Positions 15,087 to 23,339 of a stretch of DNA of 45,202 nt are shown piece by piece. The notes under the pieces were generated by a model. The model was not told the origin of the DNA. It saw only the letters and a program-made list of their open reading frames with translations, and made no database searches. The DNA is from an uncultured Anaerotignum sp. (GTDB taxonomy: Bacteria; Bacillota; Clostridia; Lachnospirales; Anaerotignaceae). Position 1 is the stretch's first letter, and the number at the start of each line of letters is the position of its first letter. The stretch covers positions 1-45,202 of the forward strand of contig NZ_CAJMDQ010000008.1 of the NCBI RefSeq assembly GCF_905212195.1. The letters are read 5' to 3'. The position numbers were made by a program, and so were the translations under genes.

Positions 15087-16463
15087 ATGAAACATTGCAA
15101 AGGAATATTGGCAGGGTTGAGCCTTGTGATGGCAATGCCTACTATGGCATATGGCGCAGCGGCACAGCCGGCGAAAGTGTCCTTGGAAATCAACGGAACA
15201 GACCAGACGCTGCAAAGTGTCTGCAATATTGGGGGAAATACCTATTTCCAGCTTCGGGAGCTGGCATCCCTTATGGCGGAGGAAATGCCCTTTGATGTGG
15301 GCTGGGATGCATCTGCCCAGACCGTTCTGCTGGAAAAGGGGAAAGCATATACAGGATCTGTGCCGAAAATCAATCAAACAACTCAGGAGGCAGTGGCAAC
15401 AAAAACGCCAGTGATTTTATCTGGAGAAAGTCAAACATTCGATACATACCGTATAGAAGGTTATACCTATTTCAAATTGCGTGATTTGGCGGATGCCTTA
15501 GGCTTTTCTGTGGCATGGGATGATGCGGCTAATAAAATTTCTGTAACGACAACAGATGTTTCCGGTCAGACACCCATTGCACCTGAAGTATATCAGGATA
15601 TGCTGGGTCATGGCATGGACGTGGATTGGAGCAAGACCAATCAGGGCAGAGAATATTATACAGAAAAAACAGCGGCTGATTTTGCGGCGGCAGGGATAGA
15701 CCATGTGCGTATCCGCATTGCTGATGATATTACGCCGGAACTGTTGGAAGGTCTGGATAAACAGGTGGAGGATTGCTTGGAATATGGCATCATTCCCATC
15801 ATTGCTTATCAGGCAGATGATTTCAAAAATGACCCCAGCGATAAAAATATGAAAAAAGCCGTGAAGTGGTGGAAGGAAATGGCAGAGCATTTTGAAGATA
15901 CATCCTATCTGCTTTCTTTTGATCTGCTCATTGAAGCCACCGATGAATTGAACAAGGACTCTGAACGGCTCAATGATTACTTTGCAGAAGCTGTGACAGA
16001 AATCCGCAAAACCAATCCCGAAAGAATTCTCATGATTTCACCACGCCTTCGTTCTGATGCGGCATATCTCCATGAACTGGAAATTCCAAAAGACCATAAT
16101 GGGTACCTCATGGCGGAATGGCATTTTTACGCCGCAGGTCCCAGCAAGACCAACGAAAAGAAATTATGGACAACAGGGACAGCAGAGGAGAAGCAGTTGA
16201 TTCAGGATAAGATTCAGCTGGCACTTCAGTGGCAGGCGGAAACAGGAATTCCTGTCTGGGTAGGGGCGTGGATGCCGGGGGATTATAACGATGGTGACAA
16301 TTATTCCATTGCAGAACAATGCGTATTTGCGGCGTATATGACGGAAAGTCTGGATGAGGCAGGCATTCCCTTTGCAGTCAATTCCGATACGAAGTTTTAT
16401 GATCGGGAACAGCAGATGTGGTATGAGGAAATGCTGCCGCTGCGGACACTTCTGTTTGGATAA
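15087..16463 (+). CDS. Secreted stalk-domain protein fused to a GH5-like glycosidase fold
   Basis: A 458-residue exported protein. A signal peptide covers about 1-23 (MKHCKGILAGLSLVMAMPTMAYG). Two copper-amine-oxidase stalk repeats follow (about 28-83 and 110-155; YFQLRELASLM and YFKLRDLADALGFSVAWDD). From about 168 the sequence follows a GH5 (cellulase-like) barrel: GHGMDVDW, DHVRIRIADD, GIIPIIAYQ, SFDLLIEATDELN, MAEWHFYAAGP and IPVWVGAW. The acid/base Glu appears kept (Glu283, though Asn-Glu-Pro became Ile-Glu-Ala). The nucleophile position, normally GEF/GEW, reads GAW (Ala394), so catalysis is doubtful. GAGGAGGG precedes ATG 15087. A binding or structural role at the cell surface is possible. 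Confidence 0.75.
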   Translation: MKHCKGILAGLSLVMAMPTMAYGAAAQPAKVSLEINGTDQTLQSVCNIGGNTYFQLRELASLMAEEMPFDVGWDASAQTVLLEKGKAYTGSVPKINQTTQEAVATKTPVILSGESQTFDTYRIEGYTYFKLRDLADALGFSVAWDDAANKISVTTTDVSGQTPIAPEVYQDMLGHGMDVDWSKTNQGREYYTEKTAADFAAAGIDHVRIRIADDITPELLEGLDKQVEDCLEYGIIPIIAYQADDFKNDPSDKNMKKAVKWWKEMAEHFEDTSYLLSFDLLIEATDELNKDSERLNDYFAEAVTEIRKTNPERILMISPRLRSDAAYLHELEIPKDHNGYLMAEWHFYAAGPSKTNEKKLWTTGTAEEKQLIQDKIQLALQWQAETGIPVWVGAWMPGDYNDGDNYSIAEQCVFAAYMTESLDEAGIPFAVNSDTKFYDREQQMWYEEMLPLRTLLFG

Positions 16464-16480
16464 AATATAAAATGGCAGAA

Positions 16481-16513
16481 AAAAAGCTCAGATATGAAAT
16501 CTGAGCTTTTTGT
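16481..16513. terminator. Bidirectional terminator between the GH5-like gene and ileS
   Basis: AAAAAGCTCAGAT (16481-16493) and ATCTGAGCTTTTT (16499-16511) form a perfect stem. Both strands end in U runs. ileS has no other good terminator nearby. Confidence 0.85.
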
Positions 16514-16539
16514 ATGTCTGTGATATTTTATAAGTTTGG

Positions 16540-16659
16540 CTTTTGTACTTGAGAATACTTTTCTTTTGTAAATTCTTTCACGGAAATCCGTGCTTTATCT
16601 TTTGTAAAATGTTTTTATGACTTTTTCTTTCGTATGGTTTGGCTATTTTATCTTTTGTA
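16540..16659. repeat. Four CTTTTGTA repeats downstream of ileS
   Basis: CTTTTGTA occurs at 16540, 16563, 16599 and 16652; two copies extend to TTTATCTTTTGTA. On the ileS strand this reads UACAAAAG. A small hairpin CACGGA-AA-TCCGTG (16579-16592) lies among them without a U run. Nothing else is seen in 16514-16677. Confidence 0.4.
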
Positions 16660-16677
16660 TCTGGAATTTATGAGAGA

Positions 16678-19600
16678 TTAAACTCTTTCTACACCAAGGG
16701 TTACTTTTTCGCCGTTGATGTTCCATTCTTTGGTGTATTCGCCGCCTTTGCCTGCAACAACTTCAGCAGCCAGAACGTCTGCGGAGATGTCATTTGCAGC
16801 CAGTACTTCAGCGATTTTTGCGTTGCCGTCATGGTAAACGCGGATACGGTCTGTTACGTTGAAGTCAGCTTCTTTTCTCATGGTCTGTACTTTACTTACG
16901 ATTTCACGAACGAAGCCTTCTTCTACCAGTTCAGGTGTCAGGTTGCCGTCCAGAACAACGGTCAGGCTGTTGTCGCCGCTGGATACGAAACCGTCTTTTT
17001 CAGCAGTGTCAACCAGTACGTCGTCCATTTCCAGAACAACTTCTTCACCGTCAACAGTGAATGTTGCTTTGCCGTCTGCACGCAGAGTAGCCATGAATGC
17101 AGAGCCGTCTACTTCTTTCAGGTAAGCACCGATAGCGGGTACCAGTTTGCCGTATTTTTTACCCAGTGTACGCAGCTGAGGTTTGAATGTGTATGTTGTG
17201 AATGCTTCCACGTCATCTGTGAAAGTGATGCCTTTCACGTTCAGTTCGTCTGTGATGATGTCGCGGTACATTTCAGGCAGTTCTTTGTCTGCTTTTACAT
17301 ACATCATAGCCAGAGGCTGACGGTTTTTCAGGTTTGCAGCGTTTCTTGCTGCACGGCCTTCTACAACGACTTTCAGTACGAAGTCCATGTTTTCTTCCAG
17401 TTCTGTGTCAACCCATTCTGCATGGTATGCAGGCCAGTCGCACAGGTGTACGCTTTCGGGAGCGGAAGCGTCTACTTTCTTCACCAGATTGCCGTAGATT
17501 TCTTCTGCGATGAAAGGTGTGAAAGGAGCTGCCAGTTTTACCATGGTATCCAGTACAGTGAACAGAGTCATGTAAGCATTTACTTTATCCTGTTCCATAC
17601 CTTCAGCCCAGAAACGTTCACGGCTTCTTCTTACATACCAGTTGGACAGGTCATCTACGAAGTCTGCCATTGCTCTTGCGGGTTCTGTCAGTTTGTAGTG
17701 TTCCAGACAATCGTCAACGTATTTATTCAGTGTCTGCAGCTTGGACAGGATCCATTTGTCCATAGGAGGCAGTTTATCATATTCCAGTTTGTGTTCTGTA
17801 GGGTTGAACTTGTCGATGTTCGCATACAGCACATAGAATGCGTATGTGTTCCACAGTGTACCCATGAATTTTCTCTGCAGTTCGCTTACAGCTTCGTCAT
17901 AGTAACGGCTAGGCAGCCAAGGTGCGCTGTTTGCGTAGAAGTACCAACGAACGGCGTCAGCACCCTGTTTGTTCAGAGCATCCCAAGGGTCAACAACGTT
18001 GCCTTTGTGTTTGGACATCTTCTGACCGTTCTTATCCTGAACGTGACCCAGAACGATACAGTTCTTGAAGGGTGCGCAGTCAAAGAGCAGTGTGCTTACT
18101 GCCAGCAGTGTGTAGAACCAGCCACGAGTCTGGTCAACAGCTTCACTGATGAAGTCAGCAGGGAAGTTTTCTTTGAAGATATCCTGATTTTCGAACGGAT
18201 AATGCCACTGTGCGAAAGGCATTGCACCACTGTCGAACCAGCAGTCGATAACTTCAGGCACTCTTGTCATCAGCTTGCCGCATTTCGGGCATGTCAGATG
18301 AACAGCGTCGATGAAAGGTTTGTGCAGTTCGATGTTTTCAGGGCAGTCAGGAGACATTTCTTTCAGTTCAGCGATGCTGCCGATGGTGTGTCTGTGACCG
18401 CATTCGCATTCCCAGATAGGCAGTGGTGTGCCCCAGTATCTTTCACGAGACAGACCCCAGTCGATAACGTTTTCCAGGAAGTTACCGAAACGGCCTTCTT
18501 TGATGTTATCGGGATACCAGTTGATGGTGCGGTTGTTGCGAACCAGGTTGTCACGCAGAGCGGTCATTTTGATGAACCATGTGCTTCTTGCGTAGTAGAT
18601 CAGTGGAGTATCACATCTCCAGCAGAAAGGATAGTTGTGTTCGAAGGGGATTGCTGCGAACAGGGAACCATCTTTTTCCATATATTCGATTACCTTAGGG
18701 TCAGCGTCTTTGACGAACATGCCTGCGAAAGGACCGGTTTCTTTTGTCATGTTACCGGAGTCGTCTACATACTGACGGAAAGGTACGTTGTAAGCGTTAC
18801 ATACACGGGCGTCGTCTTCACCGAATGCGCCTGCAGAGTGTACCACGCCGGTACCGTCTGTCAGTGTAACATAAGGGTCGCATGTTACGATGAAAGCTTT
18901 GGGGTCGTTTTCCAGGAAGGAGAACAGGGGTTCATAACGCATGTATTCCAGTTCTTTACCTTTCATGGTTTCCAGAACTTCGTAGTTGCCTTCGCCCAAT
19001 ACGTTATCCAGCAGAGCTTCTGCCATGATAGCAACATAGTCCTGATATTTTACTCTTGCGTATGTTTCGTCTGCGTTAACTGTCAAAGCAACGTTGGAAG
19101 GCAGTGTCCAAGGTGTTGTTGTCCAAGCCAGGAAGTATTCGTTGTCTTTGCCTTCTACTTTGAATTTTGCGATAACGGATGTTTCTTTAACATCTTTATA
19201 GCCCTGTGCTACTTCGTGAGAGGAAAGGGCAGTACCGCAGCGAGGGCAGTAGGGAACAACTTTATGACCTTTATAAAGGAGGCCTTTGTCCCAGATCTGT
19301 TTCAGTGCCCACCATTCGGATTCGATATATTCGTTATGGTAAGTAACATAAGGATGATCCATGTCAGCCCAGAAACCAACACGGTCACTCATGGCACGCC
19401 ATTCTTTTTCGTAAGTCCAAACGCTTTCTTTACATTTTGCGATGAAGGGTTCTACGCCGTAATCTTCGATCTGAGGTTTGCCGTCCAGACCCAGAGATTT
19501 TTCAACTTCCAGTTCAACAGGCAGGCCGTGGGTATCCCAACCAGCTTTTCTCAGAACTTTGTAGCCTTTCATTGTTTTGTAACGAGGGATCAGGTCTTTG

Positions 19601-19791
19601 ACCGCTCTTGTGATGATGTGACCGATATGAGGTTTGCCGTTTGCTGTCGGGGGTCCATCATAGAAAGTAAATACAGGAGCACCTTCTCTTGCTTTGATGC
19701 TCTTGCCGAAGATATCATGTTCTTTCCAGAACTGTTCTGTCTGAACTTCTCTTTCCACAAAGTTCAGATTGGTAGGCACTTTGTCGTACAT
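16678..19791 (-). CDS. ileS: Isoleucyl-tRNA synthetase, long (type 2, eukaryotic-like) form
   Basis: IleRS charges tRNA-Ile and edits misactivated valine. The 1037-residue protein has the class I signatures PHIGH (residues 54-58) and KMSKHKGN (about 591-598), the editing domain (WTTTPWTLPSNVA, DGTGVVHSAGAFGEDDA), and an internal zinc-type Cys cluster (WECECGH ... LTCPKCG). Length, FYDGPPTANGKPHIGH and the long C-terminal region match type 2 IleRS, the class that includes Thermus and archaeal/eukaryal enzymes and is generally less sensitive to mupirocin. AAAGGAGG lies just before the ATG. It is controlled by the T-box leader upstream and diverges from pncB. Confidence 0.96.
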   Translation of the reverse strand: MYDKVPTNLNFVEREVQTEQFWKEHDIFGKSIKAREGAPVFTFYDGPPTANGKPHIGHIITRAVKDLIPRYKTMKGYKVLRKAGWDTHGLPVELEVEKSLGLDGKPQIEDYGVEPFIAKCKESVWTYEKEWRAMSDRVGFWADMDHPYVTYHNEYIESEWWALKQIWDKGLLYKGHKVVPYCPRCGTALSSHEVAQGYKDVKETSVIAKFKVEGKDNEYFLAWTTTPWTLPSNVALTVNADETYARVKYQDYVAIMAEALLDNVLGEGNYEVLETMKGKELEYMRYEPLFSFLENDPKAFIVTCDPYVTLTDGTGVVHSAGAFGEDDARVCNAYNVPFRQYVDDSGNMTKETGPFAGMFVKDADPKVIEYMEKDGSLFAAIPFEHNYPFCWRCDTPLIYYARSTWFIKMTALRDNLVRNNRTINWYPDNIKEGRFGNFLENVIDWGLSRERYWGTPLPIWECECGHRHTIGSIAELKEMSPDCPENIELHKPFIDAVHLTCPKCGKLMTRVPEVIDCWFDSGAMPFAQWHYPFENQDIFKENFPADFISEAVDQTRGWFYTLLAVSTLLFDCAPFKNCIVLGHVQDKNGQKMSKHKGNVVDPWDALNKQGADAVRWYFYANSAPWLPSRYYDEAVSELQRKFMGTLWNTYAFYVLYANIDKFNPTEHKLEYDKLPPMDKWILSKLQTLNKYVDDCLEHYKLTEPARAMADFVDDLSNWYVRRSRERFWAEGMEQDKVNAYMTLFTVLDTMVKLAAPFTPFIAEEIYGNLVKKVDASAPESVHLCDWPAYHAEWVDTELEENMDFVLKVVVEGRAARNAANLKNRQPLAMMYVKADKELPEMYRDIITDELNVKGITFTDDVEAFTTYTFKPQLRTLGKKYGKLVPAIGAYLKEVDGSAFMATLRADGKATFTVDGEEVVLEMDDVLVDTAEKDGFVSSGDNSLTVVLDGNLTPELVEEGFVREIVSKVQTMRKEADFNVTDRIRVYHDGNAKIAEVLAANDISADVLAAEVVAGKGGEYTKEWNINGEKVTLGVERV

Positions 19792-19841
19792 ATTAATTCC
19801 TCCTTTGGTTTTGTTCTTTCTTTATAAATGTGATACCAATT

Positions 19842-20110
19842 AAAAAAACCCATCCGTCACACAGGACGAATGGGCTCGCGGTACCACCTGATTTGACGGC
19901 ACAAAAAGCCGTCCACCTTATTGCATCACCATTATGATGCGTTCCCTTAACGCGGGATACGACAGAGTCTACTTGGTAAAACCGTTCGGTCTGCCACTCA
20001 GGAGTGATTTTCTACCGTTTCCTTGCGTCGGGCTTTCACCTGTCCCCAACTCTCTGTCAGCATGAACAGAAATGGTATACTCTCTCCGTCACAGTGTTTT
20101 TGCTATTCAC
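19842..20110 (-). promoter_or_regulatory. T-box riboswitch leader of ileS
   Basis: On the minus strand the T-box core AGGTGGTACCGCG (19877-19889) is followed at once by a terminator, GACGAATGGG (19865-19874) pairing with CCCATCCGTC (19849-19858), and seven U's. Upstream are a stem I with GACAGAG/CTCTGTC, an AGGTGAAAGCC stretch near 20035-20045, and a GCATCA/TGATGC hairpin near 19922-19940. The likely specifier is ATC (19956-19958), an Ile codon, right after the CTCTGTC strand. Uncharged tRNA-Ile should stabilise the antiterminator and turn ileS on. Confidence 0.93.
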
Positions 20111-20117
20111 GAGAGTT

Positions 20118-20146
20118 ATTATATATTGTGCCTAAAAATTTGTAAA
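20118..20146 (-). promoter_or_regulatory. ileS promoter
   Basis: On the minus strand TTTACA (20141-20146), a 17-base spacer and a perfect TATAAT (20118-20123). Transcription should start near 20110, at the 5' end of the T-box leader. Confidence 0.85.
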
Positions 20147-20165
20147 GACCTTTTTGCACTTTTTC

Positions 20166-20198
20166 CTGCAAAATATGCAAGTATGTTGTATACTTGCA
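20166..20198 (+). promoter_or_regulatory. Upstream pncB promoter overlapped by a palindromic operator
   Basis: CTGCAA (20166-20171), a 17-base spacer and TATACT (20189-20194) form a promoter. A perfect 9-base inverted repeat, TGCAAGTAT-GTTGT-ATACTTGCA (20176-20198), covers the spacer and -10 box, as expected for a repressor site. The binding protein is unknown. Confidence 0.5.
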
Positions 20199-20298
20199 GA
20201 CTGTATACACAAAATGGTGTAAATACAGGTGGTTTTACAGAAAAATGGGAGAAAATTGCGGATTTTGTATGCAGATTACAAAAAAAGCCCGAAATAAT

Positions 20299-20327
20299 TT
20301 GATTTCTTTGGAGAAGTTGTGTATAAT
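20299..20327 (+). promoter_or_regulatory. Proximal pncB promoter
   Basis: TTGATT (20299-20304), a 17-base spacer and a perfect TATAAT (20322-20327) lie about 55 bases before pncB. Confidence 0.7.
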
Positions 20328-20387
20328 CAAACTGTTTACGAAAGTACAGGCAGAAATTTTTCTGCTGCATAAGCAAAGGAGATTGAA

Positions 20388-21842
20388 ATGGAAGGTAGAG
20401 ATTTGGCACTGCTGACGGACTTGTATGAACTGACCATGATGCAGGGCTACTTTGAAACAGGTTCTTACAAAAAACAGGTAGTATTCGATTTGTTCTACAG
20501 AAAAAATCCCAGCGGCAACGGTTATGCCATTGCGGCAGGTCTGCAGCAGGCAATTGAATACATTCGCAACCTGCGTTTTACAGAAGACGATATCACATAT
20601 CTGGAAGGTCTGGGACTGTTCTCCGCAGACTTCATTGATTATTTGAGAGATTTTCGTTTTACAGGTGAAATTTACGCCATCCCCGAAGGGACTGTGGTAT
20701 TCCCCCACGAACCTTTGATGCGTGTAAAAGCACCTATTGTGGAAGCACAGCTGGTGGAAACAGCACTGCTGAACATCATCAACCACCAGAGCTTGATTGC
20801 TACAAAAGCAGCGCGTGTAGTTTGGGCTGCACAGGGCGATCCCGTTATGGAATTTGGTCTGCGCCGTGCACAGGGTCCTGACGCAGGTACTTTGGGTGCC
20901 AGAGCGGCTGTTATTGGCGGCTGCTGCGGTACCAGCAACGTGCTGACAGGCAAACAGTTTGGTGTTCCTGTAAAAGGCACTCATGCGCACAGCTGGGTTA
21001 TGAGCTTCCCCGATGAACTGACAGCATTCCGCGAATATGCTCGTCTGTTCCCCGATGCATGTCTGCTTCTGGTGGACACTTACAACACACTGGAATCTGG
21101 TGTGCCCAATGCCATCAAAGTATTTAAGGAAATGCAGGCAAAAGGCATCGAACTGAAAAACTACGGTATCCGTCTGGACAGCGGCGACTTGGCTTATCTG
21201 TCTAAGAAAGCAAAAGCAATGCTGGAAGAAGCAGGCTTTGCTGACGCTGTTATCAGTGCATCCAGTGACTTGGACGAAAACCTCATTGCCAGCCTGAAGC
21301 TTCAGGGCGCAAAAATCAGCCTGTGGGGCGTAGGCACAAAACTGATTACCAGTGATGACTGCCCTGCCTTTGGCGGCGTGTATAAACTGGCGGCAGAAGA
21401 AGATGAAAACGGCAAATTCATCCCCAAAATCAAACTGTCCAATAACCCGGAAAAAGTGACAAACCCCGGTATTAAGAAAGTATTCCGTATTTATGAAAAA
21501 TCCACAGGCAAAATCAAAGCCGATCTGATTGCGCTGGACGATGAAACCATTGATGAAAGCAAACCGCTGGCGATTTACGACAGCAATGCAAAATGGAAAA
21601 ACATGCGTCTGGAACCCGGCACATACAGAGTCAGAGAACTGCTGGTTCCTGTTTTCATTGACGGCAAACAGGTTTATGAAAGTCCTGCTACCATGGACAT
21701 TCAGGCTTATTGCAATCAGGAAAAGGCATCTCTTTGGGATGAGCATCTGCGCTTAAACAACCCTCATATTGTGCCTGTTGACCTGTCTGATAAGCTGACA
21801 CAGCTGAAAACAAAACTCATTGATAACATGAGCAAAAGATAA
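20388..21842 (+). CDS. pncB: Nicotinate phosphoribosyltransferase
   Basis: PncB makes nicotinate mononucleotide from nicotinate and PRPP with ATP hydrolysis, the salvage route into NAD. The 484-residue protein has the family's N-terminus (LLTDLYELTMMQGYFETG, FDLFYRKNP), FGLRRAQGPDAG, and GTHAHSWVMSF containing the probable phosphorylated His (His199). LVDTYNTLESGV, GIRLDSGDLAYLS and GVGTKLITS follow. AAAGGAG lies ahead of ATG 20388. It is monocistronic with two promoters and a strong terminator, and one promoter carries a palindrome suggesting repression. Confidence 0.95.
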   Translation: MEGRDLALLTDLYELTMMQGYFETGSYKKQVVFDLFYRKNPSGNGYAIAAGLQQAIEYIRNLRFTEDDITYLEGLGLFSADFIDYLRDFRFTGEIYAIPEGTVVFPHEPLMRVKAPIVEAQLVETALLNIINHQSLIATKAARVVWAAQGDPVMEFGLRRAQGPDAGTLGARAAVIGGCCGTSNVLTGKQFGVPVKGTHAHSWVMSFPDELTAFREYARLFPDACLLLVDTYNTLESGVPNAIKVFKEMQAKGIELKNYGIRLDSGDLAYLSKKAKAMLEEAGFADAVISASSDLDENLIASLKLQGAKISLWGVGTKLITSDDCPAFGGVYKLAAEEDENGKFIPKIKLSNNPEKVTNPGIKKVFRIYEKSTGKIKADLIALDDETIDESKPLAIYDSNAKWKNMRLEPGTYRVRELLVPVFIDGKQVYESPATMDIQAYCNQEKASLWDEHLRLNNPHIVPVDLSDKLTQLKTKLIDNMSKR

Positions 21843-21859
21843 TCAATAAGCAAAAAAAG

Positions 21860-21900
21860 AAAACCGAAAATTCCTTAGAAAAGGAATTTTCGGTTTTTTT
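21860..21900. terminator. Bidirectional terminator between pncB and rubredoxin
   Basis: AAAACCGAAAATTCCTT (21860-21876) and AAGGAATTTTCGGTTTT (21881-21897) form a perfect 17-base-pair stem with an AGAA loop. U runs occur on both strands. Confidence 0.9.
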
Positions 21901-21907
21901 GATTGCA

Positions 21908-22069
21908 TCAGTGTTTTTCTTCAAAATCGGATTTGCCTACGCCGCAAAGAGGGCATACCCAGTCTGCCGGCAGTTTATCCCAAGGAGTTCCAGCGGGAAC
22001 GCCATGTTCGGGATCGCCTTTGGCTTCGTCGTAGATATATCCACAGATGGTACATTCATATTTTTTCAT
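21908..22069 (-). CDS. Rubredoxin
   Basis: A short reading frame of 53 residues beginning MKKYECTICGYIYDEAKGDP. It ends DWVCPLCGVGKSDFEEKH. The two CxxCG pairs (Cys6/Cys9 and Cys39/Cys42) hold the single iron of rubredoxin, and the aromatic residues (Tyr4, Tyr11, Tyr13, Trp30, Trp37) are in the usual places. Rubredoxin is a small cytoplasmic electron carrier in anaerobes, often feeding oxygen- and peroxide-reducing enzymes. AAAGGAG lies nine bases before ATG on the minus strand. It has its own promoter inside the end of deoB and a terminator directly after. Confidence 0.96.
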   Translation of the reverse strand: MKKYECTICGYIYDEAKGDPEHGVPAGTPWDKLPADWVCPLCGVGKSDFEEKH

Positions 22070-22105
22070 ACTGCAACACTCCTTTTGTTTTTATGATTTG
22101 CAGTT

Positions 22106-22134
22106 ATTCTATACCAAAAGATGCTTTATTTCAA
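22106..22134 (-). promoter_or_regulatory. Rubredoxin promoter
   Basis: On the minus strand TTGAAA (22129-22134), a 17-base spacer and TAGAAT (22106-22111). The -35 box overlaps the last codons of deoB. Confidence 0.7.
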
Positions 22135-23304
22135 GATATCTTTTAAGAAACTTTCTGCTTCAAAATGAGCGCCCAGACCCAGATAATCAGAGATGGTCTG
22201 ACCGATATCTGCAAAGGATTTGCGTACGCCCAGATCTACGCCTTCTTTTACATGTTTGCCGTATACCAGCAGAGGGGTGTATTCTCTGGAGTGGTCTGTG
22301 CTGGGTGTGGTAGGGTCACAGCCGTGGTCTGCGGTAATGAACAGAATGTCATCATCATGCATTGCGTTCATGATTTCAGGCAGTTTGCTGTCGAAGTATT
22401 CCAGTGCTTTTGCATAGCCTTCTACGTCATTTCTGTGACCATAGATCATGTCTGTATCTACCAGATTTGTGAACAGGATGCCTTCAAATTCTTCTTTGGT
22501 ATACAGAATGGTTTTTTCGATACCGTCATTGTTGTTGGTGGTGTGGTCTGTGCGGGTCATGCCGCGGTGTTCGAAGATGTCTTCGATTTTACCAATGGCT
22601 GTTACATTCATGCCTTTTTCTTTCGCCAGATCCAAAATGGTCACGCCAGTAGGTTCCAGAGAGAAGTCCTTGCGGTTTTTGGTACGGGTGTAGTTGCCGC
22701 TGGTACCGATGAAGGGACGGGCAATGACACGAGCAACACCGTATTTGCCTGTCAGCAGTTTTCTGGCTGTTTCGCAGATTTCGTAGAGTTTGTCTACGGG
22801 AATGACGTCTTCATGGGCAGCAATCTGGAATACGCTGTCAGCGGAGGTATAAACGATGGGATAGCCTGTTTTTACGTGTTCATCCCCCAGATCCTGAATG
22901 ATGACAGTACCGGAAGCGGCATAGTTGCCCAGTGTTTTTCTGCCGATGGCTTCTTCAAATTTGTCCATGATTTCTTTAGGGAAACCTGTTTCTGTGAAAG
23001 TGGGGAAGGGTTCTTTTGTCAGAACGCCAGCGATTTCCCAGTGGCCTGTGGTGGTGTCTTTACCGATGGATTTTTCACCAAGTTTGCAGTATGCGCCTTT
23101 GGGTGCGTCCACTTTGCCCAGCAGGTGAATGTCTTCCCCCTGAATGTTGCCCAGACCCAGCGCTGCCATGTTGGGCAGAGAAGTTTCGGGTCTTGCTTTT
23201 TTGATATTTACCAAGGTATTGCTGCCTACATCGCCGAAATCGGCTGCGTCAGGCAGTTCGCCAATCCCTACACTGTCCAATACAATAATAATTGCTCTTT
23301 TCAA
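22126..23304 (-). CDS. deoB: Phosphopentomutase
   Basis: DeoB interconverts (deoxy)ribose 1-phosphate and 5-phosphate, linking nucleoside breakdown to sugar metabolism. The 392-residue, alkaline-phosphatase-fold protein shows the metal site DSVGIGELPDA (Asp10), GKDTTTGHWE with the phosphorylatable Thr, and TADHGCDPT near the C-terminus. The start is TTG 23304: AAAGGAAG sits eight bases upstream on the minus strand, the coding sequence begins with the conserved KRAIIIVLDSVG, and no ATG is available. It lies 35 bases downstream of pdp and is almost certainly co-transcribed, since Pdp produces its substrate. Confidence 0.95.
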   Translation of the reverse strand: MKRAIIIVLDSVGIGELPDAADFGDVGSNTLVNIKKARPETSLPNMAALGLGNIQGEDIHLLGKVDAPKGAYCKLGEKSIGKDTTTGHWEIAGVLTKEPFPTFTETGFPKEIMDKFEEAIGRKTLGNYAASGTVIIQDLGDEHVKTGYPIVYTSADSVFQIAAHEDVIPVDKLYEICETARKLLTGKYGVARVIARPFIGTSGNYTRTKNRKDFSLEPTGVTILDLAKEKGMNVTAIGKIEDIFEHRGMTRTDHTTNNNDGIEKTILYTKEEFEGILFTNLVDTDMIYGHRNDVEGYAKALEYFDSKLPEIMNAMHDDDILFITADHGCDPTTPSTDHSREYTPLLVYGKHVKEGVDLGVRKSFADIGQTISDYLGLGAHFEAESFLKDILK

Positions 23305-23339
23305 ATCAATCGCTTCCTTTCTCTATATAAATGTTTGCT

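Noticed and set aside
16540..16659. CTTTTGTA repeats considered as a CRISPR array
   Set aside because: Repeats are only 8-13 bases, spacing is irregular (23, 36, 53 bases), and no cas genes are near.
16639..19827. Open frame of 1062 codons on the plus strand across ileS
   Set aside because: It lies fully antisense to ileS. It has low-complexity Phe/Cys/Val-rich composition and no family motif. Strong codon bias in ileS (few TTA, CTA, TCA codons) leaves this frame open by chance.
20235..21746. Open frame of 503 codons on the minus strand across pncB
   Set aside because: Antisense shadow of pncB with Cys/Phe-rich composition. The T-box leader and pncB promoters also occupy its end.
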